A stretch of 64,000 bases of DNA from assembly GCA_963720735.1 (NCBI GenBank), contig CAVRGL010000005.1:1-64000 (forward strand), in the 5' to 3' direction. The translations under genes were made by a program, and so were the position numbers. Positions 51,922 to 60,716 of this stretch are shown piece after piece. Position 1 is the stretch's first letter; each line of letters begins with the position of its first letter. This DNA comes from JBBRHQ01 sp963720735 (GTDB taxonomy: Bacteria; Actinomycetota; Thermoleophilia; Solirubrobacterales; 70-9). The notes under the pieces were generated by a model. It saw only the letters and a program-made list of their open reading frames with translations, did not search any database and had not been told where the DNA came from.

Positions 51922-53448
51922 TCAGTCGTAGTGCCGTAGTGAGCTCCAGAGCGCCGACCACGGTCGGCGCTCGCTGCTGCAGATCCAGACCGATCTTCCC
52001 TGCTCGTCATTGTTCAGGCCAAGACCGTTGTCGATTCGCGCCCGTACGCCACAGCCGCGGAAGTAGCGTCGCGTTTCGAATGGGTCCAAACCGACCACAA
52101 CCGCTGTCGTGTCCGCATCGGGAGGTGGTCCCCAGAGCGCCCAGCCGTTATGACCGCTATACGGTGCGGGCAGGCCGCGTGCCGGTCCGAACTTGGCGAT
52201 CGCGCCCGCCTCGCCATAGTTCTGGGTGAAGATCGCAGCCTTCTGCCGCTGAGTGGATGGAAGTGAATGGTAGGCAGCTGCGACGGAGTCCACGAAGCGC
52301 GGCCAGCCGACCATCTCTCCGGCATCCGGATTGACTGCCATGACCACGCTCCCCTGAAGCTGGTTGGCAGGCAGCAGTGACAGACCAATGACGGCACTAA
52401 TGGCGGCCGTCAAGACGACAGCCGCCCCCACGGATGCGACTCGCAGAGGCCGCTGAAGCGTCCAGCGCTCCACTCGAACCGCACCTGCTGCCAGGAGCAC
52501 TGGGTAAAGACCGGCCACGTAGTAAGCCTTGCCGCCAACGACGATGAACAGTGGGATCAAACCGAGGTAGGCGACGGCGAAGCAGCGCAGTGAGCGCATA
52601 TGCCGATCGCGCAGCAGGGCCACCAAGCCCCAAATCCAGATTGGCGCGAGCAGGGGGCCGATCAGGAGGAGCTGAAATGGAATAAATCCGGCCCGTCCCC
52701 CTTGGTCACCGCTGCTCGCGATCGAATCGGCCAATTGCTGTTGGGGCAGGCCATGGGCAATCTGCCAAAGGCCGTAGGGCAAGGCACCCAGGATGCCGAG
52801 CGCGAGGCCGGCGGCGAACCACCTCGAGCGGAGGACATCGCGCGGACCCAGGAGCACGAGCGCGAGAACCACGGCTCCGATGACCACCGCTATCAGGGAC
52901 TTGTTCAGAAGAGCGACGCCCAGGACCGCGCCGGCTGGCAGCCACAGACGTGTGTCGCGGCCACGCAGGATGCGGACGATCAGCAGCGAGACGATCGCCG
53001 TAGCACATACGTCATAGGTCGTCGTGGTGAGGAAGTGGCCTGTTACCAGGCACACCGCGCCAGCCGCCCAGCTCGCCGCAGCAATCAGCTGTGCTCGGTG
53101 TCCACCGCCAAGCTCGCGGGCGAGCAGACCCGCGGCTACCGTCGTCAGACCCGAGGCCAGGATGGCCGGAGCCCGCAGCACTAGCAAGGAGCCTGGCGAG
53201 AGGGCGTCCATTGCATGGGCCACCAAAGGGGTCAGCAGGGGCTGGTCTGGATAGCCCCAGGCCGGGTGGCCGCCGGCGGCGATGAAATAGAGCTCATCTC
53301 GGTGATAGCCATAGCGCCCAGCCGTGAGGGCCAGGGCGAGCATGGCGATCGCCGCTACGAAGAGAAGTACCGGCAGGGCGACTGGCTTCACGGTGAGCAT
53401 TGCCCGACCGTAGTCGCCAGTCGTGAGTCTCGGATTCGGCCGCTTCAA
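51922..53448 (-). CDS. Polytopic membrane glycosyltransferase of the ArnT/PMT-like GT39/GT83 type
   Basis: A 508-residue protein with about ten membrane segments. The first external loop has GYHRDELYFIAAGGHPAWGYPDQPLLTPLVAHAM with conserved acidic Asp-Glu residues, the mark of dolichyl/undecaprenyl-phosphate-sugar-using transferases. A soluble C-terminal region (VFTQNYGEAGAIAKFG-like text here as AIFTQNYGEAG) follows. It probably transfers a sugar from a lipid carrier outside the membrane. The first 16 residues may be excess. It lies about 45 bases from the tRNA-His fragment. Confidence 0.85.
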   Translation of the reverse strand: MKRPNPRLTTGDYGRAMLTVKPVALPVLLFVAAIAMLALALTAGRYGYHRDELYFIAAGGHPAWGYPDQPLLTPLVAHAMDALSPGSLLVLRAPAILASGLTTVAAGLLARELGGGHRAQLIAAASWAAGAVCLVTGHFLTTTTYDVCATAIVSLLIVRILRGRDTRLWLPAGAVLGVALLNKSLIAVVIGAVVLALVLLGPRDVLRSRWFAAGLALGILGALPYGLWQIAHGLPQQQLADSIASSGDQGGRAGFIPFQLLLIGPLLAPIWIWGLVALLRDRHMRSLRCFAVAYLGLIPLFIVVGGKAYYVAGLYPVLLAAGAVRVERWTLQRPLRVASVGAAVVLTAAISAVIGLSLLPANQLQGSVVMAVNPDAGEMVGWPRFVDSVAAAYHSLPSTQRQKAAIFTQNYGEAGAIAKFGPARGLPAPYSGHNGWALWGPPPDADTTAVVVGLDPFETRRYFRGCGVRARIDNGLGLNNDEQGRSVWICSSERRPWSALWSSLRHYD

Positions 53449-53822
53449 CTCAATGGATTTCGTCGTCTCGGAGCCGGGCCTGTCGAGGATGTCTCACACT
53501 AGCGCCCTACTCTCGGCGCCCTACTCGGATGCCAACGCTCCTCCCTCGCGCGAATAGCCCGCTCACTCCATCCACCATTACCACGAGGAGGAGCGAGCTA
53601 TGGAGTCAGCGCCAAGGCCTCGAACCAGCTAGCGAAGTGCCGCGTAAGCGCGTCGGTCCCGCGATGGATGACGGAATCGGGGTCCTCGCGGGCGGCGTGG
53701 TATGCGCCATCAGGTTGCCACCACGAGGCCACCACGCTCATTCTCAACCAGCGGCCCCATCCCCCATATAGAGACTGGCGACCGGCACAAACACAAGGCA
53801 GTCGCAGAACGTGTACTGGAAG
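53449..53822. other. Gene-free region of 374 bases
   Basis: No reading frame with domain signal is visible. Short frames lack ribosome sites. It separates the membrane glycosyltransferase start from the RTX remnant and contains no clear repeat or structural RNA. It may include the promoter of the minus-strand glycosyltransferase. Confidence 0.5.
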
Positions 53823-54020
53823 TCAGCGCCGAGTGACGTCCTCGCAATTTTTCGCCACCTTCGACCTGCGGCTCGTGATCACGATGTCGTCTCCCGGACC
53901 GCAGTCGACCCTGTGCTCGCCCTTTGTGTCGATGATCTTGTCGTTGGCGTCCCCGCCGTAGATCAGGTCGTTGCCGCGTCTGCCCTTGATCACGTCGCCC
54001 CCGCCCAGCCCGGCGATCAC
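53823..54020 (-). pseudogene. Fragment of an RTX (haemolysin-type calcium-binding) protein
   Basis: Encodes GLGGGDVIKGRRGNDLIYGGDANDKIIDTKGEHRVDCGPGDDIVITSRRSKVAKNCEDV, two or three glycine-rich calcium-binding nonapeptide repeats plus a typical C-terminal VDCGPGDD-type end. The upstream part is missing: in-frame sequence before the GLGGGD stretch is short and stops nearby. It is the 3-prime end of a larger extracellular protein, left next to the IS110 copy. Confidence 0.7.
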
Positions 54021-54197
54021 GTCCGGGAACCTCGAGCCTCCTCTATGAAGAAGGGCCAGCTGTCAAGTAATGGTCGGGGTCAGGGTCCTCGCGGTGTTCT
54101 TGGGTGAGGAGCAGTGCTCATCTCTCTATGGCCTCCTCGGCGGGAGGACCAGGCGACATTGGATGTTCGCTCCCGGGCGCAAGTCCAAAAGGGCGGT

Positions 54198-55237
54198 CTA
54201 TGCCGCCAGACGAAGAGCGGCGCCTTTGGGTGCGAATGACTCGTTGCGGGAAAGCATGTGCCAGATCGCCACGGTCAGCTTGCGCGCGATGTCGACCTGG
54301 GCGACCTTGGCGCCGCGCTGTTTGCCCAGCCGGCGCTTGTTGCGCTGGTAGCGCTCTGCGTAGGCGGGGTGGCGAAGCGCGTGCATGGTCGCCTCAAGCA
54401 TCGCCCAGCGCAGATAGCGCGGGCCCTGCTTTGTGAGCGGGCCGCGGCGGTCCTTCTCTCCCGACTGGACCACCCGCGGGCAAAGCCCGGTGTAGCCGGT
54501 CAGCTTCTTGGGGCTCGGGAACCTCGCGATGTCGCCGATCTCGGCGGCGATCGTGAAGGCCAGCACCCAGCCGATTCCCGGCACCGTGAGCAGCTGGGGC
54601 ACGTAGGGATGATCGGCGCCCTCGGCTCGCAGCTGGCGGTTGATCTGCTCTGTCTGGCGCTCGAGCTGATCGATCAACACAAGCTCGCATCGATATTGCC
54701 GCGCCAGGGCTCCGGGACCTCCAGGCCATCGAGCAACTTGCGCCCCTCGACCCCGAACAGGTCGGTGACCGAACAAGGCTTGCCAAAGCTCATCAGGCTG
54801 GCGTGGATGCGGTGCTTTAGCTGGGTGCGGTGCTTGACCAGGTGCAGGCGAAAGCGAGCCAGCTCGCGCTCGCGGCGGACCCTCGGATCCGGCAGCCAGA
54901 TCGCCGGGACCAGGTCGCGATGGGAGAGCACCGCCAGAACGCGCGCGCCGATGCGGTCGGTCTTGCAGGCAAGCGGCGCCAGGCCCTTGACCTTCTGGGC
55001 GTCGGCGATCTCAACCTCCCAGCCGTGTTGCTCGAGCGTGTCGTGGACGAAGCGGGCGCCGGTCATCGACTCGATCACCGCGCAGACGGGCTCGGAGTAT
55101 TGGTCGACGCGGCGCGCGAGTGCTCTCAGCCCGCCGCCGTCAGGCGGCGCGGGAAACTCGTCGAGAAGCTCTCCCTGGTCGGAGAGCAGGCAGACATCGA
55201 GCTTGCGGCGGGACAGATCCAATCCGGCGTGCAACAT
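54198..55237 (-). mobile_element. IS110-family transposase, split by one frameshift
   Basis: The N-terminal DEDD-type RuvC-like domain (MLHAGLDLSRRKLDVCLLS, then VCAVIESMTGARFVHDTLEQHG and TDRIGARVLAVLSHRDLVPAIWLPDP) and the C-terminal transposase-20 domain (LLTVPGIGWVLAFTIAAEIGDIARFPSPKKLTGYTGLCPRVVQSG) are both present. The frame breaks after RGNIDASL, where one base is missing near 54680-54683, and resumes as VLIDQLERQ. IS110 elements lack terminal inverted repeats, and their ends cannot be set here. Joined, the protein is about 346 residues. Either the copy is dead or the base is an error. Confidence 0.85.
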
Positions 55238-55404
55238 TGGTGCGGGCCTCCTTTGGGAACTCGCTTTCGGTGGACACCAAAAGCGTGCCACCGGGGAGGC
55301 CCTTCTTCATGGCAGTCCAAAGCGGTACTCGCGCGCAACTCAACGGTGTCAACCACCCGGGGTAGCGGCTCGATCCATACCTGGTGTTCGGATGGACGCG
55401 TTGC

Positions 55405-56085
55405 TCAGGTGAGCAACTCGATCACGCCACGGACGATCAGCAGCAGGCCCAGTCCAGCCGCGACGTAGATCCCTGCCTTGAGGCCGTTCCTGCTGAGCCA
55501 CGCCCGGAAGTCCTGCACCGCCACCACGGTCCGCTCCGGGGCGAACACGTAGCCGATCAACGGGATCTCGAGCAGGATCAGGAGCATGGCGTTGAAGCCG
55601 AGGATGACCAGAATCGTCGGAACGGTGCCGTAGTTGAGGTCGTCGAGCTCGTGCAGCGCAGCCAGGTAGGAGACGCCTGGGAGAGTGAGGACCATGCCGA
55701 CCAGAAAGGTGATCCGGGCGGAGCCCCTGCCGAGGACCCGCTCGACTCTGGACGGGCCCTTCTCAACCCCTTCCTTCTCCTTCTTCTTCCGCTCCCGCCT
55801 CCGCTCAGCGCGCTCGCTCCTGAGCACGTAGGCGGCCACCAACAGGATCAGCCCGAGCGCGATGTCCATCGCTGGGCTGATGCTGTTCTGGGTGGTGCTG
55901 GTCGCGCCCGACTGATGCACCGCGAAGACGATCACGAAGCCGATCGTGAGGCTGACGAGCAGGCCTCCCAGGAGGTAGCCGATGAGCAGGCGCTTCGGGC
56001 TCGGCAGGAAGAGCATCACCGTGACGGCGGCGAGCAGGGTTGCGTTCGCTGCGGCGATCAGCGAGTACAGGAAGATGTTGCCCAT
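55405..56085 (-). CDS. GAP/Sap-family membrane protein
   Basis: A 226-residue integral membrane protein of the group that includes mycobacterial Sap (sulfolipid-addressing) proteins. About six membrane segments surround a charged central loop (RSERAERRRERKKKEKEGVEKGPS). It reads FLYSLIAAANATLLAAVTVMLFLPSPKRLLIGYLLGGLLVSLTIG and FLVGMVLTLPGVSYLAALHELDDL. A role in export of glycolipid or small molecules is inferred from family members. It lies between the IS110 element and a junction fragment. Confidence 0.8.
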   Translation of the reverse strand: MGNIFLYSLIAAANATLLAAVTVMLFLPSPKRLLIGYLLGGLLVSLTIGFVIVFAVHQSGATSTTQNSISPAMDIALGLILLVAAYVLRSERAERRRERKKKEKEGVEKGPSRVERVLGRGSARITFLVGMVLTLPGVSYLAALHELDDLNYGTVPTILVILGFNAMLLILLEIPLIGYVFAPERTVVAVQDFRAWLSRNGLKAGIYVAAGLGLLLIVRGVIELLT

Positions 56086-56247
56086 CGGGTTGCGCTTCCC
56101 CTAGCTCGCCCGCTGGGGTTTAGGGGCGGGAGACTAGCTGCGTCGGCAAGGCTCGGAACGGTTTTGTCGGCGGATCCGGCGACCGCCAGAAAGGCAAGCG
56201 TCTCACTCCGGGAGGTTCGCGTCAACCCCGTGGACTCGTGGTCGCTG

Positions 56248-56266
56248 CGACATCGCCTACTCCAGC
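56248..56266 (-). other. Fragment of the SnoaL junction
   Basis: On the minus strand GGAGTAGGCGATGTCGC, the stop-GCG-ATG joint, stands alone with no gene body on either side. It lies 30 bases before the plus-strand SH3-like gene. Confidence 0.6.
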
Positions 56267-56295
56267 AGTCGTCGGCTGAATAGATTCCTATCTGC

Positions 56296-56682
56296 ATGTC
56301 CCGCGTAGTTGCGATCGCGGCCCACAACATCCCGGAGCGGCCACCGTTGTCGCTGGCCGCTGGAGACGTCGTGGCGGTTGGCCGTCGCGACGACGACTGG
56401 CCCGCCTTCGTCTTTGTCACCACGGCGCACGGTTCAGGCTGGGTGCCCTCGCGCCACCTCTTGGTCGAAACCGGGCAAGCCGTCATGGTCACGGCCTACG
56501 ACACGACCGAGCTGCCGACGAGGGTCGGCGAGACGCTCGACGTCGTTGCGCGCGACGACGAGTCAGGCTGGCTCTGGTGTCGCTCCGCCGATAGCCGCGA
56601 AGGCTGGGTTCCCAGCCGGACGCTCCAATCCACAGACGACCGCGAAACAGAAGACCGAGACACTCGCGACGACGTGGTCTGA
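56296..56682 (+). CDS. Protein with two SH3-like domains
   Basis: A 128-residue protein. The first half, ERPPLSLAAGDVVAVGRRDDDWPAFVFVTTAHGSGWVPSRHL, and the second, TELPTRVGETLDVVARDDESGWLWCRSADSREGWVPSRTL, are both bacterial SH3-type folds sharing the SGWVPSR pattern. Such pairs are found in regulatory or binding proteins. No signal or catalytic motif is present. The end is acidic. Confidence 0.75.
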   Translation: MSRVVAIAAHNIPERPPLSLAAGDVVAVGRRDDDWPAFVFVTTAHGSGWVPSRHLLVETGQAVMVTAYDTTELPTRVGETLDVVARDDESGWLWCRSADSREGWVPSRTLQSTDDRETEDRDTRDDVV

Positions 56683-56929
56683 ACTCGGGCCGAGCCGGAC
56701 AAGGGACGACGAACAGTCGCTAGACGGCAAACGTCCCACCTCCGCTTCGCGCGAGGAGCGGGAGGCACTTTTCTTCGCTGGCGGTCAGCTGAGCGAGCGC
56801 GGCGCCGGCACGTCGAGCTGCCGGGGATGGTGGTTCTTGGGGCTGTGAGCGGCGCTGTGTGCGGTTACGACCGCATTGAGCCTCTCCGTCAGCCCATCCA
56901 AAGGGACCGCTGCCTCGGCGTGCCTACTT

Positions 56930-57165
56930 CCAGGACTGGATTCGACATGTTCGACGAGTTCTGGTTTGAGGCGGTCGAACTGATCGACGCCGGTGGGGAC
57001 ACGGTGGTCGCGGTTGAGCGGTACGGCGGACGCGCCAAGCTCAGCGGCGTCGAAACGGACCAGACCGAAGGGGAGGTGTTCACGATTCGCGGGGGAAAGA
57101 TTGCGCGGTGCCGCGAGTACGGGACGCGCGCCGAAGCTCTCGAAGCCGCCGGGCTGTCGGAGTAG
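56930..57165 (+). pseudogene. 5-prime-truncated SnoaL gene
   Basis: Contains the second half of a family member: FDEFWFEAVELIDAGGDTVVAVERYGGRAKLSGVETDQTEGEVFTIRGGKIARCREYGTRAEALEAAGLSE. The MSQENVE start and the first half are gone, replaced by unrelated sequence. The end is a canonical EALEAAGLSE. An ATG at 56947 could start a 72-residue fragment. Confidence 0.8.
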
Positions 57166-57194
57166 CGCGGCGCAGCCCTTGAGTTAGTCGGGCG

Positions 57195-57440
57195 ATGTTG
57201 TCGAGCGAAGAAGTGCGCGATAGGCTTGCGGCAATGCCTCGATATCACGTGATCATCAAAAAGACCAGTCTGGTCGCGGTCGAAGAGGAAATGCGCATCA
57301 CCGTGATGACGAGACCGGACGGCGACATCCTCGTTGACCTTCGCGCAGCAAACCCCCAGGCTGCGGAAGACGCCGTTAAGGCTCGTTTGCCCAAGGGGAA
57401 CACCTTCACGGTTAAGTCCACCCAGCAGGTTCCAACTTAG
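57195..57440 (+). CDS. Short hypothetical protein
   Basis: An 81-residue protein MLSSEEVRDRLAAMPRYHVIIKKTSLVAVEEEMRITVMTRPDGDILVDLRAANPQAAEDAVKARL then KGNTFTVKSTQQVPT. The alternating pattern fits a small alpha/beta fold. No family is recognised. It begins at ATG 57195, 30 bases after the truncated SnoaL stop. Confidence 0.5.
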   Translation: MLSSEEVRDRLAAMPRYHVIIKKTSLVAVEEEMRITVMTRPDGDILVDLRAANPQAAEDAVKARLPKGNTFTVKSTQQVPT

Positions 57441-57446
57441 GTTCGT

Positions 57447-57485
57447 TCCAGAGGGACCCTCGAAGCCGCCGGGCTGTCGGAGTAG
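57447..57485 (+). pseudogene. Residual SnoaL gene end before an intact member
   Basis: The bases encode TLEAAGLSE and TAG, followed by GCG and the ATG of the next gene. It is only the tail of a lost member, kept in front of the start at 57489. That tail supplies GGAG immediately before TAG, which can serve as ribosome site for the next gene. Confidence 0.7.
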
Positions 57486-57488
57486 GCG

Positions 57489-57884
57489 ATGTCGAAGGAG
57501 AACGTGGAGTCGGTGCAGCGCATGACCGACTACTTCAACGAGAACGCTGTCCCGGGTCCGATTGAGTTGTTCGATCCCGAGTTCACCTTCACGAGCCGCG
57601 GTGATGTCGGCAGCCCACAGACGTTTGTGGGACACCAAGGACTCCTCGACGCGCTTGCCAGCTTCAGTGAGGTATGGGATCGGATCGATTCACACCTCAT
57701 CGAGTCGATCGCTCGCGACGATGTCGTCGTCGCGGTGTTCCGCTTTGAGGTTCATAGCCATGGGGGCGTTGACCTCCGGATCGAGGAGGGATGGGCCTAC
57801 TGGTTTCGCGAGGGCAAGGTCGTTCGGGTCGAGCAGCACGGCAGCAAGGAAAAGGCCCTCGAAGCCGCCGGGCTTTCGGAGTAG
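57489..57884 (+). CDS. SnoaL-like (NTF2-fold) protein, array member
   Basis: A 131-residue paralogue: MSKENVESVQRMTDYFNENAVPGPIELFDPEFTFTSRG, then FVGHQGLLDALASFSEVWDRI and VVVAVFRFEVHSHGGVDLRIEEG, ending KEKALEAAGLSE. The start follows a residual gene end (LEAAGLSE-TAG-GCG). It is the only intact plus-strand member of the second cluster. Confidence 0.86.
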   Translation: MSKENVESVQRMTDYFNENAVPGPIELFDPEFTFTSRGDVGSPQTFVGHQGLLDALASFSEVWDRIDSHLIESIARDDVVVAVFRFEVHSHGGVDLRIEEGWAYWFREGKVVRVEQHGSKEKALEAAGLSE

Positions 57885-57990
57885 CGACCCAATCACCGCC
57901 GTCAAGCCGGGTCGCTCAATCCCCGTAAAGATCACGGCAAGATCTCGCGGCGGTCCTGAAACACGCGCCGCAGGAAGTTGATCCCCACCC

Positions 57991-58270
57991 CCAGCGCGAG
58001 ATACTGCGCAGGCGATGTCGCACGATGACATCGAGGTTGTTCGCCGCTTGTTCATTGCCTGGAGCGATTGGAAGGCATCCGCCGCTTCTTCGCCGATATC
58101 GGCGACACCAGCCGATGGTTCCATCTCAGCATCGACGGTCTGGACCGGGTCGTCGGCGGAACTCAGCGCGTCTCAGGCGCGGCCTGGCGCTGTCCTCACT
58201 CCCCGGAAGTCGGCGGAGGCTATGCCGCCCGTGGCCATATCAGTGGCTACCGATTCTTGTCCGGGTCGCT
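57991..58270 (+). pseudogene. Decayed SnoaL gene with start module
   Basis: A GCGAGATACTGCGCAGGCG block (57995-58014) precedes ATG at 58015 and MSHDDIEVVRRLFIAWSDW, a family start. The frame then fails. In a neighbouring frame LEGIRRFFADIGDTSRWFHLSIDGLDRVVGG matches the middle of the family. A deletion or shift joins the two parts and no intact end follows. The start block is the best-preserved part. Confidence 0.7.
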
Positions 58271-58664
58271 ACTCCGACAGCCCGGCGGCTTCGAGGGCTG
58301 CCTCCCGCGTTCCCTCGAGGTATACGCCGATTACTTCGTTCTCTCGGAACTTCCAGGCGACGAAGATCGGGTAGTCCGCCTCAGCGCCGTTGAGCTTGCC
58401 CTTACCGCGCTGATGACCCACGACGAGGACGCTGTCTCCGCCGAGGTCCTCCAGTTCCTCTGCCTCGATCCGATAGTCGCTCCAATGGTCGAGGACCTCG
58501 ACCACCGCTCGAGCGGTCTCCTCCAGTCCCTGGGCAACGAAGTTGGCTGGCGGTGCAGCCCGGAACGTGATGTCCGGTGCCATGAGCTCAGCCCCTGCCC
58601 AGAGGTTCCCCTTGGCCCACTCGGCTAGGACCGGCCGCAACAACTCGATCTGCTCCTGCGACAT
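58269..58664 (-). CDS. SnoaL-like (NTF2-fold) protein, array member
   Basis: A 131-residue paralogue: MSQEQIELLRPVLAEWAKGNLWAGAELMAPDITFRAAPPANFVAQGLEETARAVVEVLDHWSDYRIEAEEL, ending TREAALEAAGLSE. It is single, on the minus strand, and overlaps the end of the decayed gene by two bases. Upstream, TAG-GCG is present before its ATG. Confidence 0.86.
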   Translation of the reverse strand: MSQEQIELLRPVLAEWAKGNLWAGAELMAPDITFRAAPPANFVAQGLEETARAVVEVLDHWSDYRIEAEELEDLGGDSVLVVGHQRGKGKLNGAEADYPIFVAWKFRENEVIGVYLEGTREAALEAAGLSE

Positions 58665-58914
58665 CGCCTACTCCGACCATGAAACTACGGCCGGTGCCCC
58701 AGCCGGGCGTCCGGCGACGTAACTAGCGTCGGGCGCACCGGAACAAGGGGCACTCGGGAGAACGCAGACGGGCAGGCCGCGCATTATCGGATGGGCCGCG
58801 AGCCCGACCTACTCACTGGCCGCCCCTGCGACTTGTCCGGTTGTGCTGCGAGCACGAATCCGTCGGTGTCGTTCGCCCGCTGCGTCTCCTCCACAACATT
58901 CAAGAGGAGGCTAT

Positions 58915-59336
58915 ATGCGATCGATCGCCCTGGACATCCACCGCGACTTCTGCGAGGTGGCGATCAAAGACGGCGCTGAGGTGCGCTCGGCCGGGCGGAT
59001 CAAGACCAGCCCCGAGGAGCTCGAGCTGTTCGCCCAAAGTCTGGCGCCCGACGATCAGGTTGCGCTCGAGGCGACCGGACCGGCGCTTCGGATCAAGCGC
59101 CTGCTCGAGCCTCACGTCGGCCGGGTGGTGATCGCCAACACGCGCAAAGCCGGCCGCGAGCAGCTCGCAGAGCGTTCGGGCGTCGCGGACGGCGGTCAGG
59201 CTCTGCGGCGAGCAAGCGCGAGCAGCGCCACGAGCGCGAGCTCTCCGAGCAGTTCGAAGCGGCCTACCGCCGGCTCGTCGAGGACTGGCAGCCGAAGAGA
59301 AGCGGTGCGGGTGCGACACGGGGGCGCGCATCTTGA
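58915..59336 (+). mobile_element. IS110-type transposase remnant with internal deletion
   Basis: ATG at 58915, after AGAGGAGG, opens an IS110 N-terminus: SIALDIHRDFCEVAIKDGAEVRSAGRIKTS, then VALEATGPALRIKRLLEPHVGRVVIANTRKAGREQLAE. After about 95 residues the frame breaks. In another frame the transposase end REQRHERELSEQFEAAYRRLVEDWQ follows and stops at 59336. The central catalytic part is deleted. It differs from the copy at 54198, so two distinct insertions flank or enter the second cluster. Confidence 0.7.
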
Positions 59337-59462
59337 AGGCATCTCGAAAGAGCCAAGCAGCGCGGCAGGGATCAGCCCCGGAACCTGCGCTTTAGCTCGT
59401 CGTCACCCGCACCGAGCGTGACCTTGCCAGAAAGGAGATCAGAGGTCCAGGGGACTTGACTT

Positions 59463-59879
59463 TCATCCGTCCGAGAGCCCGGCGGCTTCGAGGGCTTCGG
59501 CGCGGGTCGCGAACCAGGCCACGCCATCGACCTTGCCCCCGATAATCGTCCATACCGCCGCCATGCCCGTTACGACCTCTATCCCGCTTGTTCGCCCTGT
59601 CCCTCGCACGGTCGAAACCGAGATCACCCGTTCGCCCGCGTCGATCAGCTCTTCGTTGTCGTCTCTGATGTCCGTCAGCGCGTCGCTGCGCTCGCGGAAG
59701 AAGGCGAGCAGACCCTCGTGGCCACGATAGACATGCCTTCCGCCGATGAGGCTTGGCAACGGAGAACGAGAGGTGTCGAACTCCACGTCTGAGCCATAGA
59801 GGTCGAAGATGGCCTCGGCATCGTGCTGCGCGGCGGCCTCGAACACACGTTGGACGATCTCCACGTTCTTCTGCGACAT
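59463..59879 (-). CDS. SnoaL-like (NTF2-fold) protein, last gene of a three-gene run
   Basis: A 138-residue paralogue: MSQKNVEIVQRVFEAAAQHDAEAIFDLYGSDVEFDTSRSPLPSLIGGRHVYRGHEGLLAFFRERSDALTDI, ending RAEALEAAGLSDG. It starts three bases after the stop of 59883. The end is extended by two residues compared with GLSE, possibly because the following junction was lost. Confidence 0.87.
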   Translation of the reverse strand: MSQKNVEIVQRVFEAAAQHDAEAIFDLYGSDVEFDTSRSPLPSLIGGRHVYRGHEGLLAFFRERSDALTDIRDDNEELIDAGERVISVSTVRGTGRTSGIEVVTGMAAVWTIIGGKVDGVAWFATRAEALEAAGLSDG

Positions 59880-59882
59880 CGC

Positions 59883-60284
59883 CTACTCCCGCAGGCCGGC
59901 AGCTTCGAGGGCCTCTTCTCTCGAACTGTAGCCACTCCGGTATTCGGTGATCCGGCCCTCCCGTAGGCGGAAGAAGTCCACTTGGGTGGCCGTCACCCTC
60001 GCTCCGCTTGCCCTGCCGAGGCCGTGAAACCGAACCTCCGCGAGGACCAGCTCACCGAGGTCGACGAGGTCCACGATCTCCTCTCGCCACTCGTCATAGG
60101 CCTCCTGCCACTTTTCGGCCGCCCTCCGAAGCTCATCGACCCCCTGAGTCTCGGATGGCATCCCCGCCACGATGTTCGCGTCACTGCCCCGCACTTCGGG
60201 GTCGAAGAAGGTCATCCACTCGTCAAGGTCTCGGCTCCGGGCCTCGATCGCCTTGCGCACTACCTCCACGTTCTGCTGCGACAT
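59883..60284 (-). CDS. SnoaL-like (NTF2-fold) protein, middle gene of a three-gene run
   Basis: A 133-residue paralogue: MSQQNVEVVRKAIEARSRDLDEWMTFFDPEVRGSDANIV, then LGELVLAEVRFHGLGRASGARVTATQ, ending REEALEAAGLRE. The TAG-GCG-ATG joint is on both sides. Confidence 0.87.
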   Translation of the reverse strand: MSQQNVEVVRKAIEARSRDLDEWMTFFDPEVRGSDANIVAGMPSETQGVDELRRAAEKWQEAYDEWREEIVDLVDLGELVLAEVRFHGLGRASGARVTATQVDFFRLREGRITEYRSGYSSREEALEAAGLRE

Positions 60285-60287
60285 CGC

Positions 60288-60686
60288 CTAATCCTGAAGC
60301 CCGGCGGCTTCGAGGGCGTGCCCGCGATCAAGAAATGCATCGCTTCGAGTGGCGCGGCCGTCCTCGAATCTCCAAACGTGAAACAGCGGGACCCGAGCAC
60401 TTGCTCCGCTGCCGGCGCCTGTCCCGAGCCACTCCGTCGAGGCGAGAACCCGGTCGCCATTGTCGATGAACTCAGCCGCCGCGAATTGCATGTCTGGAAA
60501 AACGTCCTGCAACTTCTCGAACACGGCGCGAATGCCGTCATGGCCGTAAAAGGTCGAGGAGTCGGGAATCTCTGGTGGTTCGGTGATCTCAACGCTGGGA
60601 TCGCACACCTCGAGAAGCGCTGAGAGGTCCCCGGTGGCCAAAGCGAGGTACACCGCCCGGAGCCCTTCGACGTTCTCCTGCGACAT
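60288..60686 (-). CDS. SnoaL-like (NTF2-fold) protein, first gene of a three-gene run
   Basis: A 132-residue paralogue: MSQENVEGLRAVYLALATGDLSALLEVCDPSVEITEPPEIPDSSTFYGHDGIRAVFEKLQDVFPDMQFAAAEFIDNGDRVLASTEWLGTGAGSGASAR, ending RGHALEAAGLQD. Before its ATG on the minus strand (60687-60712) is a residual gene end, ATGLSE-TAG-GCG, so a further member was once upstream. The next gene begins directly beyond that remnant. Confidence 0.87.
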   Translation of the reverse strand: MSQENVEGLRAVYLALATGDLSALLEVCDPSVEITEPPEIPDSSTFYGHDGIRAVFEKLQDVFPDMQFAAAEFIDNGDRVLASTEWLGTGAGSGASARVPLFHVWRFEDGRATRSDAFLDRGHALEAAGLQD

Positions 60687-60716
60687 CGCCTATTCCGACA
60701 GCCCGGTGGCTGTCTT

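Noticed and set aside
42851..60716. A chromosomal integron for the SnoaL array
   Set aside because: No tyrosine integrase gene is in the window, and the joint lacks the imperfect inverted repeats of attC sites. Members also lie on both strands.
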